From Pseudobdellovibrionaceae bacterium (GTDB lineage: Bacteria > Bdellovibrionota > Bdellovibrionia > Bdellovibrionales > JAGQZY01): a stretch of DNA of 64,000 nucleotides. How positions within the stretch are numbered: position 1 is the stretch's first letter; each line of letters starts with the position of its first letter. Positions 8,538 through 17,863 of this stretch are shown piece after piece. The stretch spans positions 1-64,000 of the forward strand of contig JACKAL010000001.1 in the NCBI GenBank assembly GCA_020635085.1. Reading direction: 5' to 3'. A program made the position numbers and the translations under genes. Under the pieces are notes generated by a model that saw only the letters and a list, made by a program, of their open reading frames with translations, was not told where the DNA came from and made no database searches.

Positions 8538-9092
8538 GTGGCAGAATCAAATGCAGCAAAGAAAGAAGAACCAGAAAAAGAGTCAAGCGCGCCTGCTGGC
8601 CCGGCTAAAGACCGGAAACCGCTTATACTCATGATTCTTATCATCTTTAACTCTCTTGCCTTATTGGGCGTGGGCGCGGGTCTTTATATGTACGCCAAGG
8701 CGACCAAGCAAGCAATTAAACAGGAAACTGAAATTGCGGAAGATGGTGCAGCGGAAGATAAAGATAAAAAAACGGAAGAGAGTAAAGACGAGGCCAAAAT
8801 CGTCGCGCTCGAAAGTTTTATTATCAACCTAAATGGCAGTGAGGGTTATAAGTTCATGAAAATTACTATGAGCTTAGATGTGGATTCAAAAGAAACCGAA
8901 CAGGAGATTCTGGCACGCCAAGCGCAAGTGCGCGACACCATTGTCGTCTTACTTACTAGTAAAAGTTATAGCGAAGTGGCCGGAGAAAATGGCCAAGAAA
9001 AATTAAAAGAAGAACTTGTTGATACAATCAACTCCTTCCTTGTGAAGGGTAAGATTAAAAAGATTTTATTTACGGATTATTTATTCCAGTAG
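8538..9092 (+). CDS. fliL: Flagellar basal-body-associated protein FliL
   Basis: This 184-aa stator-associated inner-membrane protein strengthens motor output around MotA/MotB. It has a charged cytoplasmic N-terminus, one membrane helix (about 30-52), an acidic linker and a periplasmic FliL domain with ESFIINLNG, KFMKITMSLDV and the C-terminal IKKILFTDYLFQ. The start is GTG at 8538, chosen because GGGGGA lies just upstream and the nearby ATG is in another frame. It is the first gene of the flagellar operon, directly behind the sigma-54 promoter. Confidence 0.92.
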   Translation: MAESNAAKKEEPEKESSAPAGPAKDRKPLILMILIIFNSLALLGVGAGLYMYAKATKQAIKQETEIAEDGAAEDKDKKTEESKDEAKIVALESFIINLNGSEGYKFMKITMSLDVDSKETEQEILARQAQVRDTIVVLLTSKSYSEVAGENGQEKLKEELVDTINSFLVKGKIKKILFTDYLFQ

Positions 9093-9099
9093 AGGTTGC

Positions 9100-10080
9100 A
9101 TGAGTCAGGTTTTATCACAAAGCGAAGTGGATGCACTGCTCTCAGCAGTTGCAGATAACGAGCAAACGTTTGATGCTGGTGGGAAACGCGATGAACGCGT
9201 TGTGGTGGTGTATGATCTCACCAGCCAGGATCGTATTATTCGTGGTCGTCTGCCACAGCTCGATGTCATTTACGAAAAATTCATGCGTTCGTTTCGGGTG
9301 ACACTCTCTTCGGCAATTCGTAAAATTGCATCACTGAATCACTCCAGTACGGATTTTCTAAAGTTCGGAGAGTTTATTAACACTCTGCCAACACCTACAT
9401 GCATGAGTGTGTTACGTTTGGGAAGTTTACGTGGTTCAGCCCTTTTCGTAATTGAAACCAAGCTTGCCTATGCTTTGATTGATAGTTTTTTTGGTGGCGA
9501 CGATCGACCATATACAAAAGTTGAAGGCAAAGATTTTACCCCTATTGAACTATCGATTGTCAAAAAAGTCGTAGAGCTAGCCATTAAAGATCTTGAGGAC
9601 GCTTGGGAGTCAGTAGAAGTGATCGACTGTAGTTTTGTGCGTACCGAGATCAATCCACAATTTGTGGGAATTGTGCCGCCGACGGATGTAGTGATCGCAT
9701 CCACATTTGATGTGGAGCTCGAAAAAGCCAGCGGCACCATGACGTTAGTTATGCCTTATGCGGCGATTGAGCCAATCAAACAAAAATTATCTTCCGGTTT
9801 CCAAGTGGAGGCCGATCAAACAGATAAAAAAATCTGGACAAAAATTATTTCCGAACAGCTTCGCGACATCAATGTGGATTTAAAAGTAAATCTCGGAGAA
9901 TCGATGATCACTATTAAAGATCTTATGGATCTTAAGGTGGGAGATGTGGTGTCCCTTGGACAAGACGCGAGTAAAGAGATCAATGTGCTAGTGGAAGGTG
10001 TGCCTAAGTTTAAAGGTTTTTACGGCGTGAGCCACGGCTCGGTTGCCATGAAAGTTACAGATAAAATTATTAAGAAATAA
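9100..10080 (+). CDS. fliM: Flagellar motor switch protein FliM
   Basis: This 326-aa C-ring component receives phosphorylated CheY and sets rotation direction. The N-terminal SQSEVDALLSAV is the CheY-binding segment. The middle CheC-like domain contains the LRLGSLRGSALFVIETKLAYALIDSFFGG region. The C-terminal SpoA domain (about 255-320) binds FliN. Full length for the family. The start has a good GAGG site 7 nt upstream, and it follows fliL by 7 nt in the same operon. Confidence 0.95.
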   Translation: MSQVLSQSEVDALLSAVADNEQTFDAGGKRDERVVVVYDLTSQDRIIRGRLPQLDVIYEKFMRSFRVTLSSAIRKIASLNHSSTDFLKFGEFINTLPTPTCMSVLRLGSLRGSALFVIETKLAYALIDSFFGGDDRPYTKVEGKDFTPIELSIVKKVVELAIKDLEDAWESVEVIDCSFVRTEINPQFVGIVPPTDVVIASTFDVELEKASGTMTLVMPYAAIEPIKQKLSSGFQVEADQTDKKIWTKIISEQLRDINVDLKVNLGESMITIKDLMDLKVGDVVSLGQDASKEINVLVEGVPKFKGFYGVSHGSVAMKVTDKIIKK

Positions 10081-10095
10081 AAAGCGAGGTAAGTA

Positions 10096-10425
10096 ATGTC
10101 AGAGGCGGCAAAAAAGGAAGTGGCTGAAGTGAGCAATGTGCACGAGTTGCACCAAGGTGATGATGGGCCAAATTTAAGCATGATTATGGATATTCCCTTA
10201 AAGCTCACGGCAGAGCTGGGAAGAACCAAAATCATTGTGAGCGAGTTATTGAATCTTGGTCAAGGCAGCGTGCTCGAACTCAACAAGCTTGCTGGAGAAC
10301 CCATGGAAATTTATGTCAACGACAAGCTCATCGCCAAAGGTGAGGCAGTCGTTGTAAACGATAAGTTTGGTGTGCGCTTAACTGATGTGATTTCACCTAA
10401 AGAACGTGTGGAGCAATTAAAATGA
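10096..10425 (+). CDS. fliN: Flagellar motor switch protein FliN
   Basis: This 109-aa protein forms the lower C-ring with FliM and helps dock export cargo. After a variable acidic N-terminus of about 30 residues it carries a SpoA domain: MDIPLKLTAELGRTKI, ELLNLGQGSVLELNKLAGEPMEIYVNDKLIAKGEAVVVNDKFGVRLTDV. This is the canonical FliN pattern. A GCGAGG site precedes the ATG. Its stop overlaps the fliO start by 4 nt. Confidence 0.95.
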   Translation: MSEAAKKEVAEVSNVHELHQGDDGPNLSMIMDIPLKLTAELGRTKIIVSELLNLGQGSVLELNKLAGEPMEIYVNDKLIAKGEAVVVNDKFGVRLTDVISPKERVEQLK

Positions 10426-11474
10426 TGCATTTATTTTCTATTTTCATACAATTTGTTTTTGCAGCTGATATTAATCAACTGAACTCTGTTCAATTTGAGG
10501 AAATCAATAAGGCACCAGCGATTGTCTTTGAGTTCGAAAAACCTGTACAGACGGCGTCTTTGGAAACTCGCTTTATTCGCCGTACTGTAGAATGGGATTT
10601 GGATAAAACCAAATTAAAAAAAGACAAACTTTTTGTAAATATATCTAAAAAAGATATAAATAATGTGTACGTTTCTCATAACGATGAAAATAGCGTTCGC
10701 GTACGGATTAATCTAGATAATGGTAAAATTGCCTCTAATTATCATGAGCGGATTAGTTACCTTAGCGAAGGGAAAAAACTTACTATTTTAATGGATGAAT
10801 CGATTCCGTTAATTAGTGATAATATCAAAGAATTAAGTCGTGTATATGATTTAGCTAAAAGCACTCCAAAAAACGAGCAAGCAAAAAAAGCCGAAGAGCA
10901 TATTGCAGCCATCAACACTATGAAGGTCGAAGATGCCGCTGAATCGAAAGAGCTTGTTGCAAGTCATAATGCATTGGCCACCATAAATTCTAAAGAATCA
11001 GAGATTCCGCTCTCTTTAAAAAAGAAAACGACTTCAGAAACGAACGTTCCATCCCTGCAAAGGGTGGCGGTGGGTTTCTTTGTGCTGGCAATTTTATTGG
11101 TGTCTGGCCTTTTGGTTACGCGAAAACTTAAAGCCAAAAAAGCAGGTGCCGCTTTTAATCATGATTCGATCACCGTTATTTCGCAAAAATATCTTGGACC
11201 AAAACGCAACCTCACGCTTATTCGGGTAACGGGTGAATATTTGCTTTTAGGCGTTACTGACAACAATATTTCTTTAATTAAGAGTCTTAATGTGGTCGAC
11301 GATGAAATCCCCGAACTCAGCGGCAACAAATCTTTTAATCAGGTTCTCGATAAAAAAGAAGAAACTCTCGACGAGATGAACGGAAATGAAGATGATGGAT
11401 TTTCGGTTTCTTCCCTTGATGACGTAAAGAAAATTTTTAAAAAGAAAAGATATATCGATGAAATGGACCTCTAA
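10422..11474 (+). CDS. fliO: Flagellar export protein FliO with N-terminal beta-rich extension
   Basis: FliO assists assembly of the FliP/Q/R export gate. This copy has 350 aa, far longer than typical FliO (about 100-150). Residues 1-15 form a signal peptide. About 16-125 is a beta-strand-rich periplasmic domain that looks AMIN-like (fold assignment inferred), followed by a charged linker. A membrane helix (about 208-228) and the cytoplasmic FliO core (ITVISQKYLGPKRNLTLIRVTGEYLLLGVTDNNISLI) complete it. It overlaps fliN by 4 nt and fliP by 17 nt. The core and position make the call secure; the extension's role is unknown. Confidence 0.85.
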   Translation: MMHLFSIFIQFVFAADINQLNSVQFEEINKAPAIVFEFEKPVQTASLETRFIRRTVEWDLDKTKLKKDKLFVNISKKDINNVYVSHNDENSVRVRINLDNGKIASNYHERISYLSEGKKLTILMDESIPLISDNIKELSRVYDLAKSTPKNEQAKKAEEHIAAINTMKVEDAAESKELVASHNALATINSKESEIPLSLKKKTTSETNVPSLQRVAVGFFVLAILLVSGLLVTRKLKAKKAGAAFNHDSITVISQKYLGPKRNLTLIRVTGEYLLLGVTDNNISLIKSLNVVDDEIPELSGNKSFNQVLDKKEETLDEMNGNEDDGFSVSSLDDVKKIFKKKRYIDEMDL

Positions 11475-12207
11475 ATTTCTAATTTTTAGTCTTATTCTCG
11501 GATTTACGGGAGCAGTGTGGGCGCAGTCGGTGACAGTGCCCACCGTGAGTTTCGGTCTTAAAAATACCAGCAATCCAAAAGAAATCGTTTCGGCGATTCA
11601 GATTATTTTACTATTAACGGTATTAACGCTTGCACCAGCGATTCTTATTTTAATGACCAGCTTTACACGCCTCATTGTTGTGTTCTCGTTTTTGCGCCAA
11701 GCGCTGGGAACTCAACAAATGCCACCGAACCAACTGTTGGTGGGAATGTCTTTGTTTTTAACTTTTTTTATTATGCAGCCGGTATTTACACAGGTAAACA
11801 GCGAAGCCCTGCAACCTTATATGGCCAATCAGATGTCTCAAGAAGTGGCGTTAGACAAGGCTTTAGCGCCGATGCGCAAATTTATGTTCTCACAAACCCG
11901 CGATGCAGACTTAGAAATGTTTTTAAAACTCGGTAAAGTAAAAAATCCCAAAACCCGTGCTGATGTGCCTACGATGGTGTTAATTCCCTCGTTTGTGATT
12001 TCCGAATTAAAAACGGCGTTTCAAATTGGGTTTATTATTTATTTACCTTTTTTGGTGATTGATATCATTGTAGCCAGCGTTCTTATGGCTCTTGGAATGA
12101 TGATGCTACCGCCGGTGATTATTTCCCTTCCCTTTAAAATTATGGTTTTTGTGTTAGTGGATGGATGGACTCTCATCGTTGGTTCGATGGTTAAAAGTTT
12201 TGGGTAA
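11458..12207 (+). CDS. fliP: Flagellar export gate protein FliP
   Basis: This 249-aa core subunit of the type III export gate forms a pentamer with FliR and FliQ. It has a cleavable signal peptide (ending AVWA|QS), then four membrane helices with family motifs: MTSFTRLIVVFSFLRQALGTQQMPPNQ, the loop DADLEMFLKL, PSFVISELKTAFQIGF, and the Met-rich GMMMLPPVIISLPFK. Length is typical. It starts 17 nt inside the end of fliO, indicating translational coupling, and fliQ follows 3 nt after. Confidence 0.96.
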   Translation: MKWTSKFLIFSLILGFTGAVWAQSVTVPTVSFGLKNTSNPKEIVSAIQIILLLTVLTLAPAILILMTSFTRLIVVFSFLRQALGTQQMPPNQLLVGMSLFLTFFIMQPVFTQVNSEALQPYMANQMSQEVALDKALAPMRKFMFSQTRDADLEMFLKLGKVKNPKTRADVPTMVLIPSFVISELKTAFQIGFIIYLPFLVIDIIVASVLMALGMMMLPPVIISLPFKIMVFVLVDGWTLIVGSMVKSFG

Positions 12208-12210
12208 GCT

Positions 12211-12486
12211 ATGACAGAAGACGTGGTTATTACATTAGGAACAATGTCGCTAAAAACGATCGCTATGGTGTCGGCACCACTCTTGATTGGTGCGTTGGTG
12301 ATCGGTATTGCAGTGAGTATTTTTCAGGCGATCACTCAAATTAACGAAGCCACACTGACCTTTATCCCAAAGATGGTCATTGTGGCTATTATTATTCTAC
12401 TTGCGGGTCCATGGATGTTAAATACGCTCAAGGGTTTTACGGTGGAAATGCTGGGAAATGCCGGAGAAATAGTAAGGTCGAAGTAA
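12211..12486 (+). CDS. fliQ: Flagellar export gate protein FliQ
   Basis: A 91-aa export-gate subunit with two membrane helices (about 18-40 and 52-72) joined by a short loop. The conserved FQAITQINEATLTFIPK segment is present. The length is standard. It lies between fliP and fliR with 1-3 nt gaps in the same operon. Confidence 0.95.
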   Translation: MTEDVVITLGTMSLKTIAMVSAPLLIGALVIGIAVSIFQAITQINEATLTFIPKMVIVAIIILLAGPWMLNTLKGFTVEMLGNAGEIVRSK

Positions 12487-12487
12487 C

Positions 12488-13264
12488 GTGAACTTTTATC
12501 ACTTGTTTGAGATTGAAGCTTTTTCTTTTTTGCTCGTGTTATCGCGCATGAGTGCATTTATGGTGGCATGGCCAGTGTTAGGTTCGATCAACGTCTCACA
12601 ACCCGTGAAAGTTCTCATGTCGATTCTCTTAAGTCTCGTGATCTATCCATTTGTTAAAGCAAGTATGCTGGTGCCGATTATTTCCATACAGCAGATTATG
12701 TTTTACGTAATGAAGGAAGTGGTTGTGGGATTAATCCTCGCTTTTGTGGCCTATTTCTTTTTTTATGGCCTGCAAATTGGCGGTGAAATTATTTCGGTGT
12801 CTGTCGGTTTATCCTCTGCGCAAATGTTTAATCCCACCATGAGTGCACAGTCCACGCCGATCGATACGTTTTGTTATCTCGTGGGCACAATGGTTTTTTT
12901 ATTGATTAATGGTCATCACATGTTTTTGACAGGTCTGGCGCAGAGTTATGACATCATTCCCGCCACAGAATGGGGTTTACATGTAAAAACCCTCTCACAA
13001 GTCACATTGCTGGGCCAATCGATAGTGGAATTCGGTATTAAAGTCTCGGCTCCAGTATTGGTTTCAATTTTGCTTATAAATATTGCGTTAGCTATCGTTA
13101 GTCGGGCGGTGCCACAGATTAACGTACTGGTGACGAGTATGCCGGTGAATGCACTTGTGGGAATTGCGGTGATGATTGTGATGCTCCCACTTCTCGTAAA
13201 TACATTGGGCATAAATGTAGAACAATATGTAGAGGTGTTTTTTAGCACCATGAAAGCGATGTAA
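12488..13264 (+). CDS. fliR: Flagellar export gate protein FliR
   Basis: This 258-aa membrane protein completes the FliP5Q4R1 export gate. About six hydrophobic helices are visible. Family landmarks are SRMSAFMVAWPVLG, MKEVVVGLILAF, the SVQMFNPT-like SSAQMFNPTMS, and ISRAVPQINVL near the C-terminus as SRAVPQINVLVTSMP. The start codon is GTG at 12488, 1 nt after the fliQ stop. No other start fits the family N-terminus. Confidence 0.95.
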   Translation: MNFYHLFEIEAFSFLLVLSRMSAFMVAWPVLGSINVSQPVKVLMSILLSLVIYPFVKASMLVPIISIQQIMFYVMKEVVVGLILAFVAYFFFYGLQIGGEIISVSVGLSSAQMFNPTMSAQSTPIDTFCYLVGTMVFLLINGHHMFLTGLAQSYDIIPATEWGLHVKTLSQVTLLGQSIVEFGIKVSAPVLVSILLINIALAIVSRAVPQINVLVTSMPVNALVGIAVMIVMLPLLVNTLGINVEQYVEVFFSTMKAM

Positions 13265-13271
13265 GGACAGC

Positions 13272-14342
13272 ATGGCTGTAGATAGTGATCAGGAAAGATC
13301 GGAAGAAGCCACACAGCAAAGGCGGGATGATTTCCGCCGCCGTGGCCAAGTTGCGCAATCGCGCGAGCTGGGCATTGTTATGTCTATTTTGGGTTTTGCT
13401 CTTCTGTTCTGGATGATGAAAGGATATTTCGTTCATCAAATCACAGAGTCTTATCGACTGGCGTATAGTTATATTTCCTCTGGTCACTTCGGCAAAGAGC
13501 ATATTTTAGATATCAGTGCAGCTATGGCAGTAAGTGCGCTTTACTTATTAGCTCCTGTTTTATTATTTTCGGCGGTTGTTTCTCTTGGCTCGAGCATTGT
13601 ACAAATTGGTTTTTTGGTGAGTGAAGACGCCATTTCACCGAACTTTGATAAAATAAACCCCATTGAGGGATTTAAACGTTTATTTAGTTTGCGTTCTTTA
13701 GCAGAGGGAATCAAAGCCATTTTTAAAATGGGTATTATCGGTTTTACTGCTTACTATACGATTAAGTCGTCTTTGCATGTACTTCCGCAAATGTCGACCA
13801 TGCCCGCCTACGAGATCGTCGTTTTCTTAGTTGGCGGGGTGTTTAAATTACTTTTAGGTGTAGGCGGAGTTATGTTGGTGCTCGCCGCCGCAGATTACTT
13901 CTTCCAAAAATATCAGATGGAAGAGCAAATGAAAATGACCAAGCAAGAAGTGCGCGATGAAGTAAAAACCCGAGAGGGTGATCCGCTCATTAAAGCGCGC
14001 ATTCGTAAAATTCAAAAAGAAGTGGCTCAGCGTCGTATGATGACTGATGTACCAAAGGCCGATGTGATTATTACCAACCCAACTCACTTGGCGATTGCGC
14101 TTAAATATTCTCCCGATAAGCACCCGGCGCCGATCATGTTGGCAAAAGGCCAGGACTATGTGGCTTTGCGCATTCGCGAAATTGCCAAAGAACACAATAT
14201 ACCAATTGTCGAAAACAAGCCACTGGCGCGCACAATGTTTAAAACTATGGAAATTGGCCAAGTGATTCCACGGGAACTGTTCGCCGCTGTCGCCGAAGTG
14301 CTGGCCTATGTATTTAAACTTAAGCGTAGAAGGATAGTGTAG
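13272..14342 (+). CDS. flhB: Flagellar export switch protein FlhB
   Basis: This 356-aa export-apparatus protein controls the change from rod/hook to filament substrates. The N-terminal SEEATQQRRDDFRRRGQVAQSRE region and four membrane helices come first, followed by the cytoplasmic domain. The autocleavage site NPTH is intact at residues 269-272 (ITNPTHLAIALKY), so self-cleavage should occur normally. Length is typical. It follows fliR by 7 nt. Confidence 0.96.
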   Translation: MAVDSDQERSEEATQQRRDDFRRRGQVAQSRELGIVMSILGFALLFWMMKGYFVHQITESYRLAYSYISSGHFGKEHILDISAAMAVSALYLLAPVLLFSAVVSLGSSIVQIGFLVSEDAISPNFDKINPIEGFKRLFSLRSLAEGIKAIFKMGIIGFTAYYTIKSSLHVLPQMSTMPAYEIVVFLVGGVFKLLLGVGGVMLVLAAADYFFQKYQMEEQMKMTKQEVRDEVKTREGDPLIKARIRKIQKEVAQRRMMTDVPKADVIITNPTHLAIALKYSPDKHPAPIMLAKGQDYVALRIREIAKEHNIPIVENKPLARTMFKTMEIGQVIPRELFAAVAEVLAYVFKLKRRRIV

Positions 14343-14346
14343 ATTC

Positions 14347-16443
14347 ATGGAACAAATATTGGGTTTTTTAAATCGATTCGAAAAATACACCAAGAACATG
14401 GATCTCATGGTGGCGGCGGCTCTTATTGGTGTATTGATCGTGATGATCGTGCCGATGCCATCTATTCTACTAGATTTGGCTCTAACTGTATCGATCACGC
14501 TCAGTTTACTTATTCTTTTGGTTGCACTTTATACGGACCAAGTTTTAGATTTTAGTGTTTTCCCATCACTACTTTTAATGTCGACTTTGTTTCGTTTATC
14601 GCTCAACGTAGCGTCAACCCGTCTGATCTTAAGCGAAGGGCACACGGGGCAGTCGGCAGCTGGGCAAGTGATCAATGCGTTTGCGAGCATCGTGGTTGGC
14701 AACAACTACGCCATTGGTCTTGTGGTGTTTGTGATTTTAACTGTGATTAACTTTGTGGTGATCACTAAGGGTTCTGGTCGTATCGCAGAGGTTGCTGCAC
14801 GTTTCACATTAGATGCGTTACCCGGTAAACAAATGTCGATAGATGCAGATTTAAATGCCGGCCTTATCAATGAAGAACAGGCCCGTGCACGACGAAAAAA
14901 AATCGAAAGCGAAGCGGAGTTTTATGGAGCCATGGATGGTGCCTCCAAGTTCGTGCGTGGTGATGCCATTGCCGGTATTGTCATTATGGCGATTAATATT
15001 TTAGGTGGCTTGGCAATCGGTGTATTACAAAAAGGCTTAGATCTCGCAACCGCTGCTAACTATTATATGCAGCTAACCATCGGGGATGGTTTGGTCAGTC
15101 AGATTCCAGCCCTTGTGATTTCAACTGCCGCTGGTATTGTGGTGACAAAAAATTCCACTAAACAAAGTATTGGTAACGAAATGGCCAATCAGTTGTTTTT
15201 AAATTCCAAAGCAGTTATGGCTGCATCCGGTATAGTGGGTTTTATTGGTTTGGTGCCGGGACTTCCGATGGCACCGTTTATGACTATTGCCGCTGTTCTT
15301 GGTGGTATAGGTTGGATTATTCGCGAAAATAAAAAACAAGAATTTGTACGTGAAGAAGAACGTCGTAAAGAAGAATCTCAGCGACCGAAAGCTGAGAATA
15401 TCGAAAGTCTTCTACCTCTCGATATGGTGGAAGTGGAAGTGGGTTATGGGCTTATCAATATTGTTGAGTCCCATGAGTCGGGCGATTTACTCGAGCGTAT
15501 CGTGAGCATTCGAAAACAATTTGCCTTGGATTTGGGTGTTATCATTCCGCCGGTGCACATTCGCGATAACTTGCAGTTAAAGCCGGGCGAGTATCGCATT
15601 CTGATCAAAGGACAAAAGGTGGCGAGCGGTGAGCTTCGTCCTGATTGTTACTTGGCGATGGATCCAGGCAATGTGGCACGTCCTATAGAAGGTATGCCCA
15701 CAAAAGAACCCGCGTTTGGCCTTGATGCTCTGTGGATTACCAAATCCATCAAAGAAGAAGCCGAGCTCAGTGGTTACACGGTGGTGGATCTGCCAACGGT
15801 TATGGCCACACATATTACCGAAACATTGCGCGTCTATGCTTTCGAACTTTTCGGTCGCCAAGAGGCGAGCCAGCTTATCGAAAATTTCAAAAAAACACAT
15901 CCGAAAGTGGTGGAAGATCTTATTCCCGAGCAACTGCCATTTGGTACCGTTGTGCGCATTTTGCAAGGTTTGTTAAAAGAGCAAATTTCTATTCGTGATA
16001 TGCTTACCATTTTCGAAGCGCTTGCTGACGAAGCGCCGCGCACCAAAGATGTGGATCAACTTGTGGAAAATGTGCGTCGTCGTTTGGCACGTGCCATTAC
16101 TGCAAAATATGTGAGCGACGATGGATCCATGCAAGTGATGACATTAGGTGCCCATGTCGAAGAAGAAATTATTCAGTCTTTAATACAAACAGAACAAGGT
16201 GTGCAGCTAGCCATGGATGGTGGACGTATGCAGGCCATTGTCATGCAGATTGCCGAGATGATCGAAAGTCATCCTGAAGTGGCCAGTCAACCGGTGCTTC
16301 TCACAAGCCCAACAGTGCGTCGCCATGTGTTCCGCATTACTCATAAATTTATACCGCAATTGATTGTGCTTTCGCATAGTGAGATCTCATCTCAGGCGAA
16401 AGTGTCTTCCGTAGGAGTCGTGGAGGTCCCTTATGCAGGTTAG
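14347..16443 (+). CDS. flhA: Flagellar export receptor FlhA
   Basis: This 698-aa protein forms the nonameric ring below the export gate and receives chaperone-substrate complexes. The N-terminal half has about eight membrane helices. The FHIPEP-family signature AEVAARFTLDALPGKQMSID lies at about residues 147-166. The cytoplasmic C-terminal half contains RDNLQLKPGEYRI and GLTRNLP-type features. Length is normal. Its end overlaps flhF by 11 nt. Confidence 0.97.
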   Translation: MEQILGFLNRFEKYTKNMDLMVAAALIGVLIVMIVPMPSILLDLALTVSITLSLLILLVALYTDQVLDFSVFPSLLLMSTLFRLSLNVASTRLILSEGHTGQSAAGQVINAFASIVVGNNYAIGLVVFVILTVINFVVITKGSGRIAEVAARFTLDALPGKQMSIDADLNAGLINEEQARARRKKIESEAEFYGAMDGASKFVRGDAIAGIVIMAINILGGLAIGVLQKGLDLATAANYYMQLTIGDGLVSQIPALVISTAAGIVVTKNSTKQSIGNEMANQLFLNSKAVMAASGIVGFIGLVPGLPMAPFMTIAAVLGGIGWIIRENKKQEFVREEERRKEESQRPKAENIESLLPLDMVEVEVGYGLINIVESHESGDLLERIVSIRKQFALDLGVIIPPVHIRDNLQLKPGEYRILIKGQKVASGELRPDCYLAMDPGNVARPIEGMPTKEPAFGLDALWITKSIKEEAELSGYTVVDLPTVMATHITETLRVYAFELFGRQEASQLIENFKKTHPKVVEDLIPEQLPFGTVVRILQGLLKEQISIRDMLTIFEALADEAPRTKDVDQLVENVRRRLARAITAKYVSDDGSMQVMTLGAHVEEEIIQSLIQTEQGVQLAMDGGRMQAIVMQIAEMIESHPEVASQPVLLTSPTVRRHVFRITHKFIPQLIVLSHSEISSQAKVSSVGVVEVPYAG

Positions 16444-17863
16444 GAAATACGAAGCATCGACGATTAAAGAAGCTGTTGATATGATCAAGAAAGATCTTGG
16501 TCCCGACGCGATTATTTTATCGACAAAAGAATCGCAGGGGCATCCCCACAATAAAAAAGTGCTTATCACAGCAGCTGTATCGGAAGAAACCTATCAAAAG
16601 AAGCGTATTGTAGAGGAAACTCTATCGAGACAAGAAAAAGAAAAGTTTTTTGAGCGCTCTGCACGTGAACAGCGTTTAATGATCAATCATGCGTACACCA
16701 ATCTCTCTAATAAGATGGAGGCCAAGCGGCGCACTTTTACCGAAAAAAATTATGCCTCTATTCCCGATGATGTGATCGATGAGAATCACGGACGTACGCG
16801 AGTAAAAGCGGCTGCACAAGCTGCTGCTATGGCAAAAAAATTTATTGAACCTGAGCAGGCGCCAAGAGTTAAAGCGAAACCCTCCGCAGAGGTTATGCAA
16901 AAGACTACAGCCACATTGGTAAATAATAAAGATTCAGGAAAAATCGAAGAACTAAGAGGAGAAATCAAGCGTTTGCAATCGATGGTACAATCGATCAATG
17001 CAGGTATGCAACAACCTACAACAAGCGGGCCATCTTATCCCGGAGCGCGCCATGGAGTGCCTCAGGAGCTGAGCAGTTACTACGAAAAATTAGTAGGTGA
17101 GGGGTTTCTCGAAAAAACTGTGGCCGATCTTTTAAAAGACGCGGCGGCACAGCTTAAAGAAAATGTACGCAAAAAAGGCTTAATGGATGCGTGGATCGCC
17201 AAATGGATTTACTCCAATACAGATATTGTAAAAGAGAAGCTACGGGAAAAATTTCATGTGTTTGTTGGTCCACGTGGCGTTGGCAAAACGTCATCGCTAG
17301 TAAAGATGGCAAGTCATTTGGTGATTAAAGAGCGTAAGCGTATTGCGATTTTATCAACAGATACCAATAAAGTAGGAGCCACCGAGCAGCTACGTATTTA
17401 TAGCCAAATTTTAAATGTGCCATTTATGGTGTGGAGTAAAGGGCAAAATATCAATGAACTTTTAGCAGCACTCAACGGTGTTGATTTTGTTCTCATTGAT
17501 ACTGAAGGCCAAACCCTCGCTCAGTTAAGCGAGATCGAGTATCTTAAAAAAATTATTCCACAAGGAATTGCCGGTGTACGTGTGCACTTGGTTCTATCAG
17601 CACTTATGAAGGATGACGAGTTGTACTCCGTTGGACGTCGCTTCCGAGCGGTTCATTATCACGATATTTTGCTCACCAATCTGGATCAATTGCGTCGTCA
17701 TGGTGTAGTGGTGAATCTACAAAGCCAGCTGAAGACTCCGTATTTTGCGTTTGCGATAGGGCCTATGATCCCCGAGGATTTCGAGTGGGCATCTAAGGAA
17801 CGTATTTTAGATTTAATTTTCAAAATTTCTAACTCCAAATGGGAAGGTGTAGCCAATGACTAA
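16433..17863 (+). CDS. flhF: SRP-family GTPase FlhF
   Basis: FlhF places the flagellum at the cell pole. This 476-aa protein has the usual basic, variable N-terminal B domain (residues 1-190), an N domain and a SRP-type G domain. G1 is GPRGVGKTSS and a later segment is STDTNKVGATEQLR. Oddly, the G3 motif is DTEGQ rather than the SRP-family DTAGR, and the G4-like segment reads TNLDQ rather than TKLD. GTP turnover may therefore differ from that of model FlhF proteins. It overlaps both flhA and flhG, as expected for this operon type, and supports polar flagellation. Confidence 0.93.
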   Translation: MQVRKYEASTIKEAVDMIKKDLGPDAIILSTKESQGHPHNKKVLITAAVSEETYQKKRIVEETLSRQEKEKFFERSAREQRLMINHAYTNLSNKMEAKRRTFTEKNYASIPDDVIDENHGRTRVKAAAQAAAMAKKFIEPEQAPRVKAKPSAEVMQKTTATLVNNKDSGKIEELRGEIKRLQSMVQSINAGMQQPTTSGPSYPGARHGVPQELSSYYEKLVGEGFLEKTVADLLKDAAAQLKENVRKKGLMDAWIAKWIYSNTDIVKEKLREKFHVFVGPRGVGKTSSLVKMASHLVIKERKRIAILSTDTNKVGATEQLRIYSQILNVPFMVWSKGQNINELLAALNGVDFVLIDTEGQTLAQLSEIEYLKKIIPQGIAGVRVHLVLSALMKDDELYSVGRRFRAVHYHDILLTNLDQLRRHGVVVNLQSQLKTPYFAFAIGPMIPEDFEWASKERILDLIFKISNSKWEGVAND

